From Azospirillum brasilense (GTDB taxonomy: Bacteria > Pseudomonadota > Alphaproteobacteria > Azospirillales > Azospirillaceae): a stretch of DNA of 64,000 nt. This document shows, one piece after another, positions 45,372-54,197 of the stretch (its first letter is position 1; each line of letters opens with the position of its first letter). The position numbers and the translations under genes were made by a program. The notes below the pieces were generated by a model, which saw only the letters and a list, made by a program, of their open reading frames with translations, did not search any database and was not told the origin of the DNA. The stretch spans positions 1,164,501-1,228,500 of the forward strand of contig NZ_CP012915.1 of assembly GCF_001315015.1 (NCBI RefSeq), written 5' to 3'.

Positions 45372-46154
45372 TTACGGTTCCTCCGACACCCGCCACGCGC
45401 CGGACCCCGCCGGGCGGCGGGCCGGGGCCGCGCCGCCGGGAAGCGGGACGATCAGGCGGCGCTTGGCCGGCTGCTGGGTCTTGCGCGACACCCCGGCGAA
45501 GATCTGCTTGGACGCCTCGATCATGGTGACGCCGGCGAAGGCTTTGAACCAGCGGCAGCCGACCTCTTCCCAGGCCGGTGCTGTCTTCATCAGGAAGCGG
45601 GAGCGCAGCGGCGGCAGGAACAGGGCGTGCCCGGTGCGCTCCGGTACGAACATGGTGTCGCGCAGAACCTGCTTCAGTTGCGAGGCCGAATAGGGAAAGC
45701 CATGACCGAAGGGCGTCCAGTCGGCCCGCGCCCACAGGCCGCGGCGGTTCGGCACCACCACCAGCACCCGCCCGCCGCCGGCCAGCACGCGCCAGATCTC
45801 CCGCATCATCGGGCGGAGTTGCTCCGTCCCCTCCAGCCCATGGACGAGCAGCACACGGTCCACCGACATGTCGGCGAGCGGCAGGTCCGCCTCGTCGCCC
45901 AGCGCCACCAGCCCCGGCCCGCCCGGCGGCCAGAAGGTCACGCCCTGGGTCGCCGGCATGATGGAGAACACCCGCTCCGCCTCGTCGCGGAAGGGTTGCA
46001 GATAGGGCGTCGTGTAGCCGACCCCCAGCACGATCTGCCCGCGCAGGTCGGGCCATATGGTGCGGATGCGCCGACGGATCATCCGCCGCGCAGCCTGACC
46101 AAGCCCGGACTCGTAGAATTCACGAAGATCGACGATATCGGTGTACATGGTCAT
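45372..46154 (-). CDS. SAM-dependent methyltransferase domain protein
   Basis: A 260-residue class I methyltransferase. The SAM motif is VLGVGYTTPYLQPF (less glycine-rich than usual), post-I is DEAERVFSIMPA, and a later ADMSVDRVLLVHGLE fits motif II/III. The C-terminal tail is basic. Substrate unknown. It is divergent from gloB (55 bases), and start could be either of two in-frame ATGs two codons apart. Confidence 0.75.
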   Translation of the reverse strand: MTMYTDIVDLREFYESGLGQAARRMIRRRIRTIWPDLRGQIVLGVGYTTPYLQPFRDEAERVFSIMPATQGVTFWPPGGPGLVALGDEADLPLADMSVDRVLLVHGLEGTEQLRPMMREIWRVLAGGGRVLVVVPNRRGLWARADWTPFGHGFPYSASQLKQVLRDTMFVPERTGHALFLPPLRSRFLMKTAPAWEEVGCRWFKAFAGVTMIEASKQIFAGVSRKTQQPAKRRLIVPLPGGAAPARRPAGSGAWRVSEEP

Positions 46155-46209
46155 CCCAGGCTATCACGTTTCGATCAAACGTCCATTCATGCGGGAGGGG
46201 CCCAAAGCC

Positions 46210-46971
46210 ATGGACATCCACCTGATTCCGGCCTTCGCCGACAATTACATCTACCTCCTGCGCGACCCGGCCAGCGGCGCCGTGGGTGTCGTCGACCCCG
46301 GCGACGCACAGCCTGTGCTGGCGGAACTGGAGCGGCGCAACTGGACGCTGACGCACATCTTCAACACCCACCATCACAACGACCACATCGGCGGCAACCA
46401 CGCGCTGAAGGCGCGCTATGGCGCCGACGTGATCGGCCCGCGCGCCGACGCGGCCCGCATTCCCGATATGGAGACGTGCCTGGGCGAAGGCGAGACCATT
46501 TCGTTCGGATCGCTCACCGCACAGGTGTTTTTCGTTCCCGGCCACACCTCCGGCCACATCGCCTTCTGGTTTCCAGAGGCCAAGGCCCTGTTCAGCGGCG
46601 ACACGCTGTTCGCGCTCGGCTGCGGGCGGCTGTTCGAAGGCACGCCGGCCCAGATGTGGACATCTCTGGTCAAGCTGCGCGGCCTGCCGGACGACACGCG
46701 CGTCTATTGCGGCCACGAATACACCCTGTCCAACGCCCGCTTCGCCGTGACGGTGGAGCCGGACAACGCCGCCCTGAGGTCCCGCGCGGCGGAGATCGCC
46801 GCACAGCGCGAGCGCGGCGAGCCGACCATCCCCTCCACGCTGGGCGTCGAGAAGGCCACCAACCCCTTCCTGCGCGCCGACCGGCCGGAGGTCCAGGCCG
46901 CCCTCGGCATGGCCGGGGCCGACCCGGTGGCGGTCTTCGCCGAGATCCGCGGCCGCAAGGACCGCTTTTAA
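46210..46971 (+). CDS. gloB: Hydroxyacylglutathione hydrolase (glyoxalase II)
   Basis: A 253-residue metallo-beta-lactamase-fold enzyme. Metal motifs are THHHNDHIGGN (HxHxDH), PGHTSGHIAF and GDTLFALGCGRLFEG. The C-terminal FAEIRGRKDRF is the glutathione-binding tail of glyoxalase II. It hydrolyses S-lactoylglutathione to D-lactate, the second step of methylglyoxal removal. A GGGAGGGG ribosome site precedes the ATG. A glutathione transferase gene follows. Confidence 0.94.
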   Translation: MDIHLIPAFADNYIYLLRDPASGAVGVVDPGDAQPVLAELERRNWTLTHIFNTHHHNDHIGGNHALKARYGADVIGPRADAARIPDMETCLGEGETISFGSLTAQVFFVPGHTSGHIAFWFPEAKALFSGDTLFALGCGRLFEGTPAQMWTSLVKLRGLPDDTRVYCGHEYTLSNARFAVTVEPDNAALRSRAAEIAAQRERGEPTIPSTLGVEKATNPFLRADRPEVQAALGMAGADPVAVFAEIRGRKDRF

Positions 46972-47025
46972 GGATGCATGCCCTCGCGCTACGCTGACGC
47001 CCACAAAACGGGAGGAGAGATTTCT

Positions 47026-47631
47026 ATGAAGTTGCGCTGGAGCCCGACCTCGCCCTACGTCCGCAAGGTCGCGATGGTCCTCATCGAATGCGGGCTGGAC
47101 TCGGCGGTCGAGAAGCAGGTGACCAACGCCTGGGCGCCCGACACCGACCTGCCGGCGGACAACCCGCTGGGCAAGGTCCCGGCCCTGATCCTGGACGACG
47201 GCTCGGCGCTCTACGACAGCCCGGTGATCGCCGAGTATCTGGACTCGCTGCACGACGGCCCGCGCCTGTTCCCGATCTCCGGCCCGGCGCGCTGGACGGC
47301 GTTGCGCCAGCAGGCGCTGGCCGACGGCATCTGCGACGCCGCCATCCTGCGCCGCCTGGAGCTTCAGCGACCGGACGGCGAGCGCTCCGACTCCTGGGCG
47401 GACCGCCAGCGCCGCGCCGTCGCCCGCGCGCTCGACGTGCTGGAGGCGGAGGCGCCGGCCCTCGACGGCACGCTGACCATCGGCACGCTGTCCATCCTGG
47501 TGGCGCTCGGCTACCTCGACTTCCGGTTCGGGCACGAGGATTGGCGGGCGGGCCGTTTGGAGCTGGCAGCGTGGTTCGCCTCGGCCTCCGACCTCGACAG
47601 TTTCCGCCGCACCGCGCCGCCGCCGGCCTGA
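47026..47631 (+). CDS. Glutathione S-transferase family protein
   Basis: A 201-residue GST. The thioredoxin-fold N-terminal domain is KLRWSPTSPYVRKVAMVL, with the cis-Pro region NPLGKVPAL and the DSPVIAEYLDSL glutathione site (about residues 60-75); a helical C-terminal domain follows. GGGAGGAG just upstream supports the ATG. It lies 54 bases after gloB, and a joint role in electrophile handling is plausible. Confidence 0.9.
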   Translation: MKLRWSPTSPYVRKVAMVLIECGLDSAVEKQVTNAWAPDTDLPADNPLGKVPALILDDGSALYDSPVIAEYLDSLHDGPRLFPISGPARWTALRQQALADGICDAAILRRLELQRPDGERSDSWADRQRRAVARALDVLEAEAPALDGTLTIGTLSILVALGYLDFRFGHEDWRAGRLELAAWFASASDLDSFRRTAPPPA

Positions 47632-47657
47632 AGGCCGGCGTGGGAAAGGACGACGCC

Positions 47658-48086
47658 ATGGAGTCCCTGACGCCCGAGCGCATCATTGCGACGCTGGGCA
47701 TGCAGCCCCATCCGGAAGGCGGCCACTATGTGGAGACCTTCCGGGACGCCCCGCCGGACGGCGGACGCGGGGTCAAGACCGGCATCCACTACCTGCTGCA
47801 GGCGGGGGAGCGCTCCCACTGGCACCGGGTGGACGCGGTGGAGATGTGGCACTGGCACGCCGGCGGGCCGCTGGAGTTGTCCATTTCCACCGATGGACGG
47901 TCGGTGGAGCGCTTGATCCTCGGGATGGACCTCGCGGGTGGCCAACGCCCGCAGGGGGTCGTTCCAGCGCACGCGTGGCAGGCGGCGCGCCCGCTGGAGG
48001 GCTGGGTTCTGGTGGGCTGCACCGTGTCCCCGGCCTTCGAATTCGCCGGATTCGAAATGGCGCCGAAAGGATGGGAGCCGGGGTGA
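47658..48086 (+). CDS. Cupin domain protein, DUF985 family
   Basis: A 142-residue cupin. The N-terminus has LGMQPHPEGGHYVETF, typical of the DUF985/YML079w-like family. The barrel contains YLLQAGERSHWHRVDAVEMW and ends WVLVGCTVSPAFEF. The binding function is unknown. It follows the GST gene by 26 bases, suggesting one operon with gloB. Confidence 0.85.
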   Translation: MESLTPERIIATLGMQPHPEGGHYVETFRDAPPDGGRGVKTGIHYLLQAGERSHWHRVDAVEMWHWHAGGPLELSISTDGRSVERLILGMDLAGGQRPQGVVPAHAWQAARPLEGWVLVGCTVSPAFEFAGFEMAPKGWEPG

Positions 48087-48185
48087 TGAGGTCGATTGGA
48101 AGCGGTCGGGCGGGCCTTTCCCCGACCCTTCCAACCTCCGGCGGGAGAGAACATATCTCCCGTCTACGCTCCCCAGTTCAGCGCC

Positions 48186-49124
48186 CTACCGATCGCTGCG
48201 CAGCATATCGCGGCTGGCCAGCACGGCGCCGGCCATGATGAGCGCGCAGGCCGCCCAGACGGTCCACCCCCCCGCCGCCTGCCCGAACAGGATCAGCAGC
48301 AGCGTGGAGGTCAGCGGCGTGCCGTAGGACAGCACGCCCAGCGCCCGGATGTCGCCGCGCTTCACCCCGTGGTCCCAGACGAAGAAGGCGGCGCCGACCG
48401 GCCCGACCCCCATGGCGAGCACCGCCAGCCATTCCCCTCCGGACGGCGCCACCGTCGTCTCGAACAGCAGGTGCGACAGCCCGGCCAGCACCGCCGTGGC
48501 AAGGCAGAAGCCGCCGACCGCCTCGGTCGGGACATCGCCGAAACGGCGCGACAGCACCGAATAGGAGGCCCAGAGCACCGCCGCGACCATGGCCGACAGG
48601 TAGCCAGGCGTGTCCCCGGCGTCGAGCGACAGGCCGCGCGCGCCGCCCGTCACGATCAGCACCGTCCCGGCCAGTCCGCACAGCGCGCCCAACACATGGC
48701 CGCGCTTCAGCCGTTCCCCCGGCAGCAGGGCGGAGAACAGGACGATCAGCAGCGGCCAAAGATAATTCAGAAGATTGACCTCGACCGCCGCACCGGGAGC
48801 GAGGCGGAAGGCCAGGAAATAGAAGAAATGGTAGCCGAACAGCCCGGCGACGCCGAGCAGCCAGACCCGCCAGGGCTGGCGCAGCACGCCGATCACGTCC
48901 TTGCCCCGCGCAGCCCCCGCCGCCGTCCCGATGATGAAGGCAACGCCGAAGGACATCGCAACGAGTTGGAACGGCGGAATGGTTCCCGATAGCGCCGTCA
49001 GCAGCGCCAGCGTGGACCACATCAGGATGGCCAGACCGCCGATGGCGGTGGCGCGGCGGACGGCGGACGGGGCTGACGCCGCGGCAGCCGGGAGACTCTG
49101 GGGCGGGAAGCTATCGGTCGACAT
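48186..49124 (-). CDS. EamA/DMT family transporter
   Basis: A 312-residue membrane protein with ten predicted segments arranged as two EamA repeats (first about 20-140, second about 160-290). Recognisable pieces are LAILMWSTLALLTALSG and NYLWPLLIVLFSALL, and VGPVGAAFFVWDHGVKRGD in the second repeat. It is probably an exporter of amino acids or other metabolites; substrate unknown. It is divergent from a second EamA transporter (101 bases). Confidence 0.88.
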   Translation of the reverse strand: MSTDSFPPQSLPAAAASAPSAVRRATAIGGLAILMWSTLALLTALSGTIPPFQLVAMSFGVAFIIGTAAGAARGKDVIGVLRQPWRVWLLGVAGLFGYHFFYFLAFRLAPGAAVEVNLLNYLWPLLIVLFSALLPGERLKRGHVLGALCGLAGTVLIVTGGARGLSLDAGDTPGYLSAMVAAVLWASYSVLSRRFGDVPTEAVGGFCLATAVLAGLSHLLFETTVAPSGGEWLAVLAMGVGPVGAAFFVWDHGVKRGDIRALGVLSYGTPLTSTLLLILFGQAAGGWTVWAACALIMAGAVLASRDMLRSDR

Positions 49125-49225
49125 GGCGAACGCTTAACTCAAAGAACGCCGTTGAGCAATTGGGCTGGGCAATTGGACTGTGGGACACCGGACCTATGCG
49201 TGTATCCTGCCGTCCGGCGGGCAGC

Positions 49226-50122
49226 ATGCCGCCCTCCGTCCGTGTCGTCCCCTCCCCAATCACGGCTCCCGCTTTGCCCACCGAAGCCCTTATCGCCGTC
49301 CTGGCCGGCGCTCTTCTCCATGCCAGCTGGAACACTGTGCTGAAGGCCGGCGGCGGCAACGCCTCCGACGCGGTCCTGGTCGTCGCCGGATCCGCCTTCA
49401 TCGCCCTGCTGCTGCTTCCCGTCGTTCCGGCGCCGTCGCTCGCCAGCGCGCCTTACCTCTGTGTGACGGCGGTGCTGCACGTCGCCTATTTCCGTCTCCT
49501 TGCCGCCGCCTATCGCGAGGGGGCGATGAGCCACGCCTATCCCCTGATGCGCGGCACACCGCCGTTGATCGTGGCGCTGTGCAGCGGCGCCCTGCTGGGC
49601 GAGGGGCTGTCCAGCGGTGCCTGGACCGGAACGGTGATGGTCTGCGGCGGCATTCTTGGGCTGACCCTGCTGGGGCGGAGATCGGGCCCGTCGGGATCGT
49701 GGCGGGGCACCGCCTGCGCGCTCGCCAACGCCCTTGTGATTGCCGCCTACACGGTGGTGGACGGCATCGGCGTGCGGCTGTCCGGTGCGCCGGCCGGCTA
49801 CACGCTGTGGTGCTTCCTGCTGTTGAGCGTGCCCATGGTGGGGGGTGCGCTGCTGCGCGACGCCAGGGGGTTTCTGAGCCATGCCCGCCGGCGCTGGATG
49901 GTGGCGCTGTGCGGCGGGGCGGCCAGCATCGCCTCCTACGGGCTCGCGCTCTGGGCGATGACCCTCGGACCGGTCGCCGTGGTGGCGGCGCTGCGCGAAA
50001 CCTCGATTCTGTTCGCCATGGCGCTGGCCGCGCTGGTGCTCAAGGAGCGGGTCGGTCCGGTGCGTCTGGCCTCTGGCGCGGTCATCGTGCTCGGCGCCGC
50101 GTCGCTGCGCCTCGCAGCCTGA
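49226..50122 (+). CDS. EamA/DMT family transporter
   Basis: A 298-residue membrane protein with ten segments (about LIAVLAGALLHASWN through LASGAVIVLGAASL). It is not a close copy of the divergent EamA gene. The start is uncertain: ATG at 49226 gives a family-typical length; one at 49196 is ten codons longer, and the frame stays open further. The FkbM gene converges on it by 18 bases. Substrate unknown. Confidence 0.85.
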   Translation: MPPSVRVVPSPITAPALPTEALIAVLAGALLHASWNTVLKAGGGNASDAVLVVAGSAFIALLLLPVVPAPSLASAPYLCVTAVLHVAYFRLLAAAYREGAMSHAYPLMRGTPPLIVALCSGALLGEGLSSGAWTGTVMVCGGILGLTLLGRRSGPSGSWRGTACALANALVIAAYTVVDGIGVRLSGAPAGYTLWCFLLLSVPMVGGALLRDARGFLSHARRRWMVALCGGAASIASYGLALWAMTLGPVAVVAALRETSILFAMALAALVLKERVGPVRLASGAVIVLGAASLRLAA

Positions 50123-50140
50123 GGCCTGGCAGTCCGAACC

Positions 50141-50956
50141 CTACTGGCGGATGGCCAGGAAGTTCTGGTATGCGAAAATTTCGTCGAACTCGGAATAAGC
50201 GGACAGCCGGTACAGCCCGTCCTTGACGATCTTGCAGACGGCGAAACCGTCCAGCCGGCTCCAGAAATCGCGCAGGAAGGTCCGGGAATCGAGGTTGCAG
50301 CCACCGAATTCGAACTGGATGAAATCGACGGCGCGCCGGTCGAGCAAGCCGCGCGCCCCATCCAGCACAGCGATCTCGTGGCCCTCAACGTCGATCTTGA
50401 GGAAATGGACGCGGTCGATGCCGGTCTCCGCGCAGAACCCGTCCAGCGTCGCCAGACGAACGGTCTCGCCGCTCCCGCCCTGCTGAAACTCCCGGATCGC
50501 GCGGTCGTGGAGGGAGGCCAGGGTCGAGCCGGGCCGGTCGCCGCGCAGGGTCGCCGCACCAGTGCGGTCGGACAGGCCAAAGTTGACGGGGCGGCAACGG
50601 CCGGGGTACCGCGCGGCCGTCTCCTGCAGCGCGCGGAACGCCGTCGGCGACGGCTCGAAGGACCAGACGGTTGCGGCGGGAAAGCGGTCGAGCGCCGCCG
50701 CCGTGTAAACCCCGACGTTGGCGCCGACGTCAAAGATCACAACTTCGGCGTCGGCGACGCCGCGCCGCTTCAACTCGCCCTGGATGTAGCGGAGGACTCC
50801 GGCCTCGCCGGTGGCCTGGATGTCGGCGTCGTTGACCAGGCCCATGCCCTTCAAGGCCTGCCGGTGGATCGCCCGGAAGAAGTCCTGCTGACCGGCTTGT
50901 CCCTGATGCTCCGCCACATAATCGGCGACGGCGCGAAACAGCTCTTCAGGGGTCAT
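50141..50956 (-). CDS. FkbM family methyltransferase
   Basis: A 271-residue FkbM-type methyltransferase. The SAM-binding start is VVIFDVGANVGVYTAAAL (about residue 73). The family core continues with VWSFEPSPTAFRALQE, and later HFLKIDVEGHEIAVL and FIQFEFGG. Family members O-methylate sugars or natural products; no polysaccharide genes are adjacent, so the substrate is open. Confidence 0.9.
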   Translation of the reverse strand: MTPEELFRAVADYVAEHQGQAGQQDFFRAIHRQALKGMGLVNDADIQATGEAGVLRYIQGELKRRGVADAEVVIFDVGANVGVYTAAALDRFPAATVWSFEPSPTAFRALQETAARYPGRCRPVNFGLSDRTGAATLRGDRPGSTLASLHDRAIREFQQGGSGETVRLATLDGFCAETGIDRVHFLKIDVEGHEIAVLDGARGLLDRRAVDFIQFEFGGCNLDSRTFLRDFWSRLDGFAVCKIVKDGLYRLSAYSEFDEIFAYQNFLAIRQ

Positions 50957-51016
50957 GGCGGCGTGGTCTCCGGCTTCGGCGGACCGGCAGTGTAGCCGCC
51001 GCCGGCCCCTCGCGCC

Positions 51017-51733
51017 TCAGAAAAGCCCGTTGAGCAGGGAGCCGCGCCCGCTGTAGCCGCTGCTTCCCCCGGTGAGGATGCCCAGCGCGCCGGAGCTGGC
51101 CGTCGTGCCGCCGGTCAGCAGGGAGGTCAGACGCTGGAGCTGCGGCGTCTGCTGGAGCGGATTGTCGCCCTTGGCCGGCTGCTTGGCGATGGTGTCGTAA
51201 TCCTTGCTGTAGTCGCCCATGCGGAGCTGGAGGCCGTAGTTCTTCTCTTCCTTCGCCGCCACGCCCTTGTCGCGGGAGACGCGCAGCGTGTAGTCGCCGC
51301 GGTCGAGCGACAGCGTGCCCGCCTCGAACTTCTTGTAGGCGTCGTAGGTGGAGCCGGCCTCGCTGTTGCTGTCGGCGACGATCTTGCCCTGCTTGTCCAT
51401 CAGCTGGACACGAACGCCTGTGTCGCCGACGCGGCCGAGGGCGACCTCGCCGGGCGTCGCCAGGTTGAATTTGTAGAAGTCCGCCGGATCGTTGGCGGCC
51501 AGCGTACTGAGCACGTTGAGGCGGCTGGTGTCCTTCACCAGCGTGCCGACGTTGGTGGCGAAGGGCGCGGCGTTCAGGGCCGACTTGCGGACGGTCTGCT
51601 CATACTCCTTGACCTCGCCGCTGGGCTTGGCGTCGGTCGCCTGCTTGGCCTGCTCCTGGACGCGCTTCATCGCCGCGTCGATGGACGTCTGGATGCTCTG
51701 CGCCAAGCCGCTGATGTCGCTCATTCCAACCAT
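51017..51733 (-). CDS. Hypothetical protein with PPC-like beta domain
   Basis: A 238-residue protein without signal peptide. Residues 1-60 are charged, helical and coiled-coil-like (IDAAMKRVQEQAKQA). The middle (about 75-165) looks like a bacterial pre-peptidase C-terminal (PPC) beta-sandwich: NDPADFYKFNLATPGEV, then LDRGDYTLRVSRDKG. The end is Gly/Ser-rich. PPC domains usually occur in secreted proteases, so a free-standing one is unusual. A GGAGGGG ribosome site supports the ATG at 51733. Confidence 0.7.
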   Translation of the reverse strand: MVGMSDISGLAQSIQTSIDAAMKRVQEQAKQATDAKPSGEVKEYEQTVRKSALNAAPFATNVGTLVKDTSRLNVLSTLAANDPADFYKFNLATPGEVALGRVGDTGVRVQLMDKQGKIVADSNSEAGSTYDAYKKFEAGTLSLDRGDYTLRVSRDKGVAAKEEKNYGLQLRMGDYSKDYDTIAKQPAKGDNPLQQTPQLQRLTSLLTGGTTASSGALGILTGGSSGYSGRGSLLNGLF

Positions 51734-51888
51734 GGCACGCCCCTCCGACCGGCATTCTTCGCGTTTGTCGGGCGACCCCTTGCAGGCGGCGGGCCAAAAG
51801 GCTTTCCATGATTTTCAAAGGGTTGATCCGGGGCTCCCATCAGAGGGGCCGGCAAGATCCGCACCTCGTCCGGCAAGAATTGCCGGGG

Positions 51889-53598
51889 TCACGCTTCCAC
51901 CATCGCGAATTTGTCGACGTCCACCAGCCCGCGGTCGGTGATCTTCAGATGCGGGATCACCGGCAGCGGCAGGAAGGCCAGTTGCAGGAAGGGCTCGGCC
52001 AGCGGGCAGCCCATCTCCTTCACCGAGGCGCGCAGGCTGCGCAGATGGCGCTCCACCGTCTCGAAGGGTTCCAGGCTCATCAGCCCGGCCAGCGGCAGGG
52101 CCAGTTCACCCACGACCTTGCCGTTGCGCACCGCGACGAAGCCGCCCTGAAGCTCGATCAGGCGGTTGACGGCGATGGCCATATCCTCGTCCGACGCGCC
52201 GACCACGCAGATGTTGTGGCTGTCGTGCCCGACCGAGGAGGCCAGCGCGCCCTCGCGGAAATGGAAGCCGCTGGCGAAGCCGCGCCCGACATTCTGGTTG
52301 GTGCCGTGGCGGGCGAAGACGCAGATCTTCAGGATGTCGCGGTCGGGATCGGCCACCAGCTTTCCATCCTTCGCCGGCACCTCCAGCCGCAAATGGGCGG
52401 TGATGATCTTGCCGGGCAGAACGCCGATCACCGACTGGACCGAGCCGCGGGCCGGCACGGCGAAATCCTCCGCGGTCACCGGGTGGAGCTTGACGGAGCG
52501 CAGCCCCACCGGGCTGACCGCCGGCCGGCCGGCGAAGGTCTCCGGCGACACCACGCGCCCGTTGCGGATGACCCGGTTGACCGCGCAGTCCTCCAGATCG
52601 TCCAGCAGAACGAGATCCGCGCGCTGCCCAGGCGCGATCAGGCCGCGGTCGAACAGACCGAAGCCGCGCGCCGCCGACCATGTGGCCGCGCGGTAGACAT
52701 GGGACAGCGGGGCGCCGAGCCGGATCGCGCTGCGGATCAGATGGTCCATGTGCCCCTCCTCGGCGATGTCGAGGGGGTTGCGGTCGTCGGTGCAGAAGCC
52801 GAGGAAGGGTGAGGTTTCCGGCTGGATCACCGGGGCCAGGGCGTGCACGTCCTTCGACACCGACCCGTCGCGGATCAGCACCTGCATGCCCTTGCGCAGC
52901 TTTTCCATCGCCTCCGGCGCGCTGGTCGTCTCGTGGCAGTTGCGGATGCCACAGGAGAGATAGGCGTTCAGTTCCCGCCCGCTGAGCAGCGGGGCGTGGC
53001 CGTCGATGTGGCGCCCGTCGAAGGCGGCCAGCTTTTCGAGAACCCCGTCCACCTTGTGGAAGACGCCGGGGAAGTTCATGAACTCGGCCAGCCCCAGCAC
53101 CTTCGGGTGGTCCTTGTGGCGCAGCAGGTCCGCCGCCTCCAGCCGCGCGCCGGACGTTTCAAGCTCCGTTGCCGGCACGCAGGAGGAGAGCTGCACACGC
53201 AGGTCCAGCGCCGTTCCCTCGGCGCAGTCGAGGAAATAGCGCAGGCCTTTATCGCCCAGCACGTTGCAGATTTCGTGCGGGTCGCAGATGGCCGTGGTTG
53301 TGCCGCGCGGCAGGACGCAGCGATCGAACTCCATCGGCGTGACGCAAGTGGATTCGCAATGGACGTGGGTGTCGATGAAGCCCGGCACGACGGTCAAACC
53401 GGACCCGTCGATCTCCTCCGTCCCGTCGTAGGACTCGTAGGTGCCGACGATCCGGTCGCCGCACAGGGCGATGTCGCCCGCGGCGGTCTCTCCGGTGACG
53501 ACGTTGAGGAAACGGGTGTTCTTGATGACCAGATCGGCCTTCGTCTCGCCCAGGGCCTGGCCGATGCGCGTCTTCAGTTCGTCCCGGGTGACTGCCAT
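51889..53598 (-). CDS. ade: Adenine deaminase
   Basis: A 569-residue two-domain amidohydrolase. The metal site starts PGFIDTHVHCESTCVTPMEF, then TTAICDPHEICNVLG, DGRHIDGHAPLLSG and FCTDDRNPLD. The C-terminal adenine deaminase domain includes GHDSHNICVVGASD. It converts adenine to hypoxanthine for purine salvage. Length and motifs are those of the bacterial Ade/AdeC family. It stands alone. Confidence 0.94.
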   Translation of the reverse strand: MAVTRDELKTRIGQALGETKADLVIKNTRFLNVVTGETAAGDIALCGDRIVGTYESYDGTEEIDGSGLTVVPGFIDTHVHCESTCVTPMEFDRCVLPRGTTTAICDPHEICNVLGDKGLRYFLDCAEGTALDLRVQLSSCVPATELETSGARLEAADLLRHKDHPKVLGLAEFMNFPGVFHKVDGVLEKLAAFDGRHIDGHAPLLSGRELNAYLSCGIRNCHETTSAPEAMEKLRKGMQVLIRDGSVSKDVHALAPVIQPETSPFLGFCTDDRNPLDIAEEGHMDHLIRSAIRLGAPLSHVYRAATWSAARGFGLFDRGLIAPGQRADLVLLDDLEDCAVNRVIRNGRVVSPETFAGRPAVSPVGLRSVKLHPVTAEDFAVPARGSVQSVIGVLPGKIITAHLRLEVPAKDGKLVADPDRDILKICVFARHGTNQNVGRGFASGFHFREGALASSVGHDSHNICVVGASDEDMAIAVNRLIELQGGFVAVRNGKVVGELALPLAGLMSLEPFETVERHLRSLRASVKEMGCPLAEPFLQLAFLPLPVIPHLKITDRGLVDVDKFAMVEA

Positions 53599-53632
53599 CG
53601 CTTCGCCTCGTCCTGACCATTCCCATTCTTCT

Positions 53633-53962
53633 TTAGGTAAATGGCCGGGCGGGACCCTTCAATCGGATTTTCCGTAACATCAAATTGCGCGGTCGGTCAC
53701 TCGGGCGACTCGCCAACTCGATCATCGGTCCGGTGCCGCTGTAGTCCGGGTAGTTCCAGTAGGTGCGCGGCTCCAGCCGGTAGGCCGGAAGGCCGCCTCC
53801 CAACGTGTAGACCGGCCCGCTTCCGCCGTAGCCGATGCCGTAGCCGATGCCGTAATCCGCCCGGCGGGCTCCACCGTCGTCTCCGCAAGCCGTCAGCGCC
53901 AGCAGAAGAGCGGCAATGAACAATTGCGTGAGCGTTCCGATGATGGCTGCGATGGTTTTCAT
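53633..53962 (-). CDS. Small putative lipoprotein
   Basis: A 109-residue protein. A hydrophobic signal ends in the lipobox LLALTAC (about residues 19-25). The mature part has a Tyr/Gly repeat (YGIGYGIGYGGSG) and is Pro/Tyr-rich. The start ATG (MKTIAAIIG) is preferred, since longer frames add unlikely N-termini. I do not recognise a family. It is divergent from the chemoreceptor gene. Confidence 0.6.
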   Translation of the reverse strand: MKTIAAIIGTLTQLFIAALLLALTACGDDGGARRADYGIGYGIGYGGSGPVYTLGGGLPAYRLEPRTYWNYPDYSGTGPMIELASRPSDRPRNLMLRKIRLKGPARPFT

Positions 53963-54197
53963 GATCCACCCACCCGCTCCGACGCGTTGCACCCTCATGA
54001 AGACAAACACGCCGTGACTTTGGCTATTCCTGAAAAAATTGGTTCGCTCCAAAAACAATATGCGTTTCGTCCAGTTCTGGCCAAAAGGCGGCGCGGCAAC
54101 GTGTCATGGAACGATTTAACACTTCGGAAACCAATGGGTGCCTCATTATCGTCAGACGCAGAGGCGGCCCAAGACCGCCGTAATGGGGACGTCCAGC

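Noticed and set aside
48142..48161. Hairpin GGGAGA...TCTCCC between the cupin and EamA genes
   Set aside because: The stem is only six pairs without a T run; too weak to call a bidirectional terminator.
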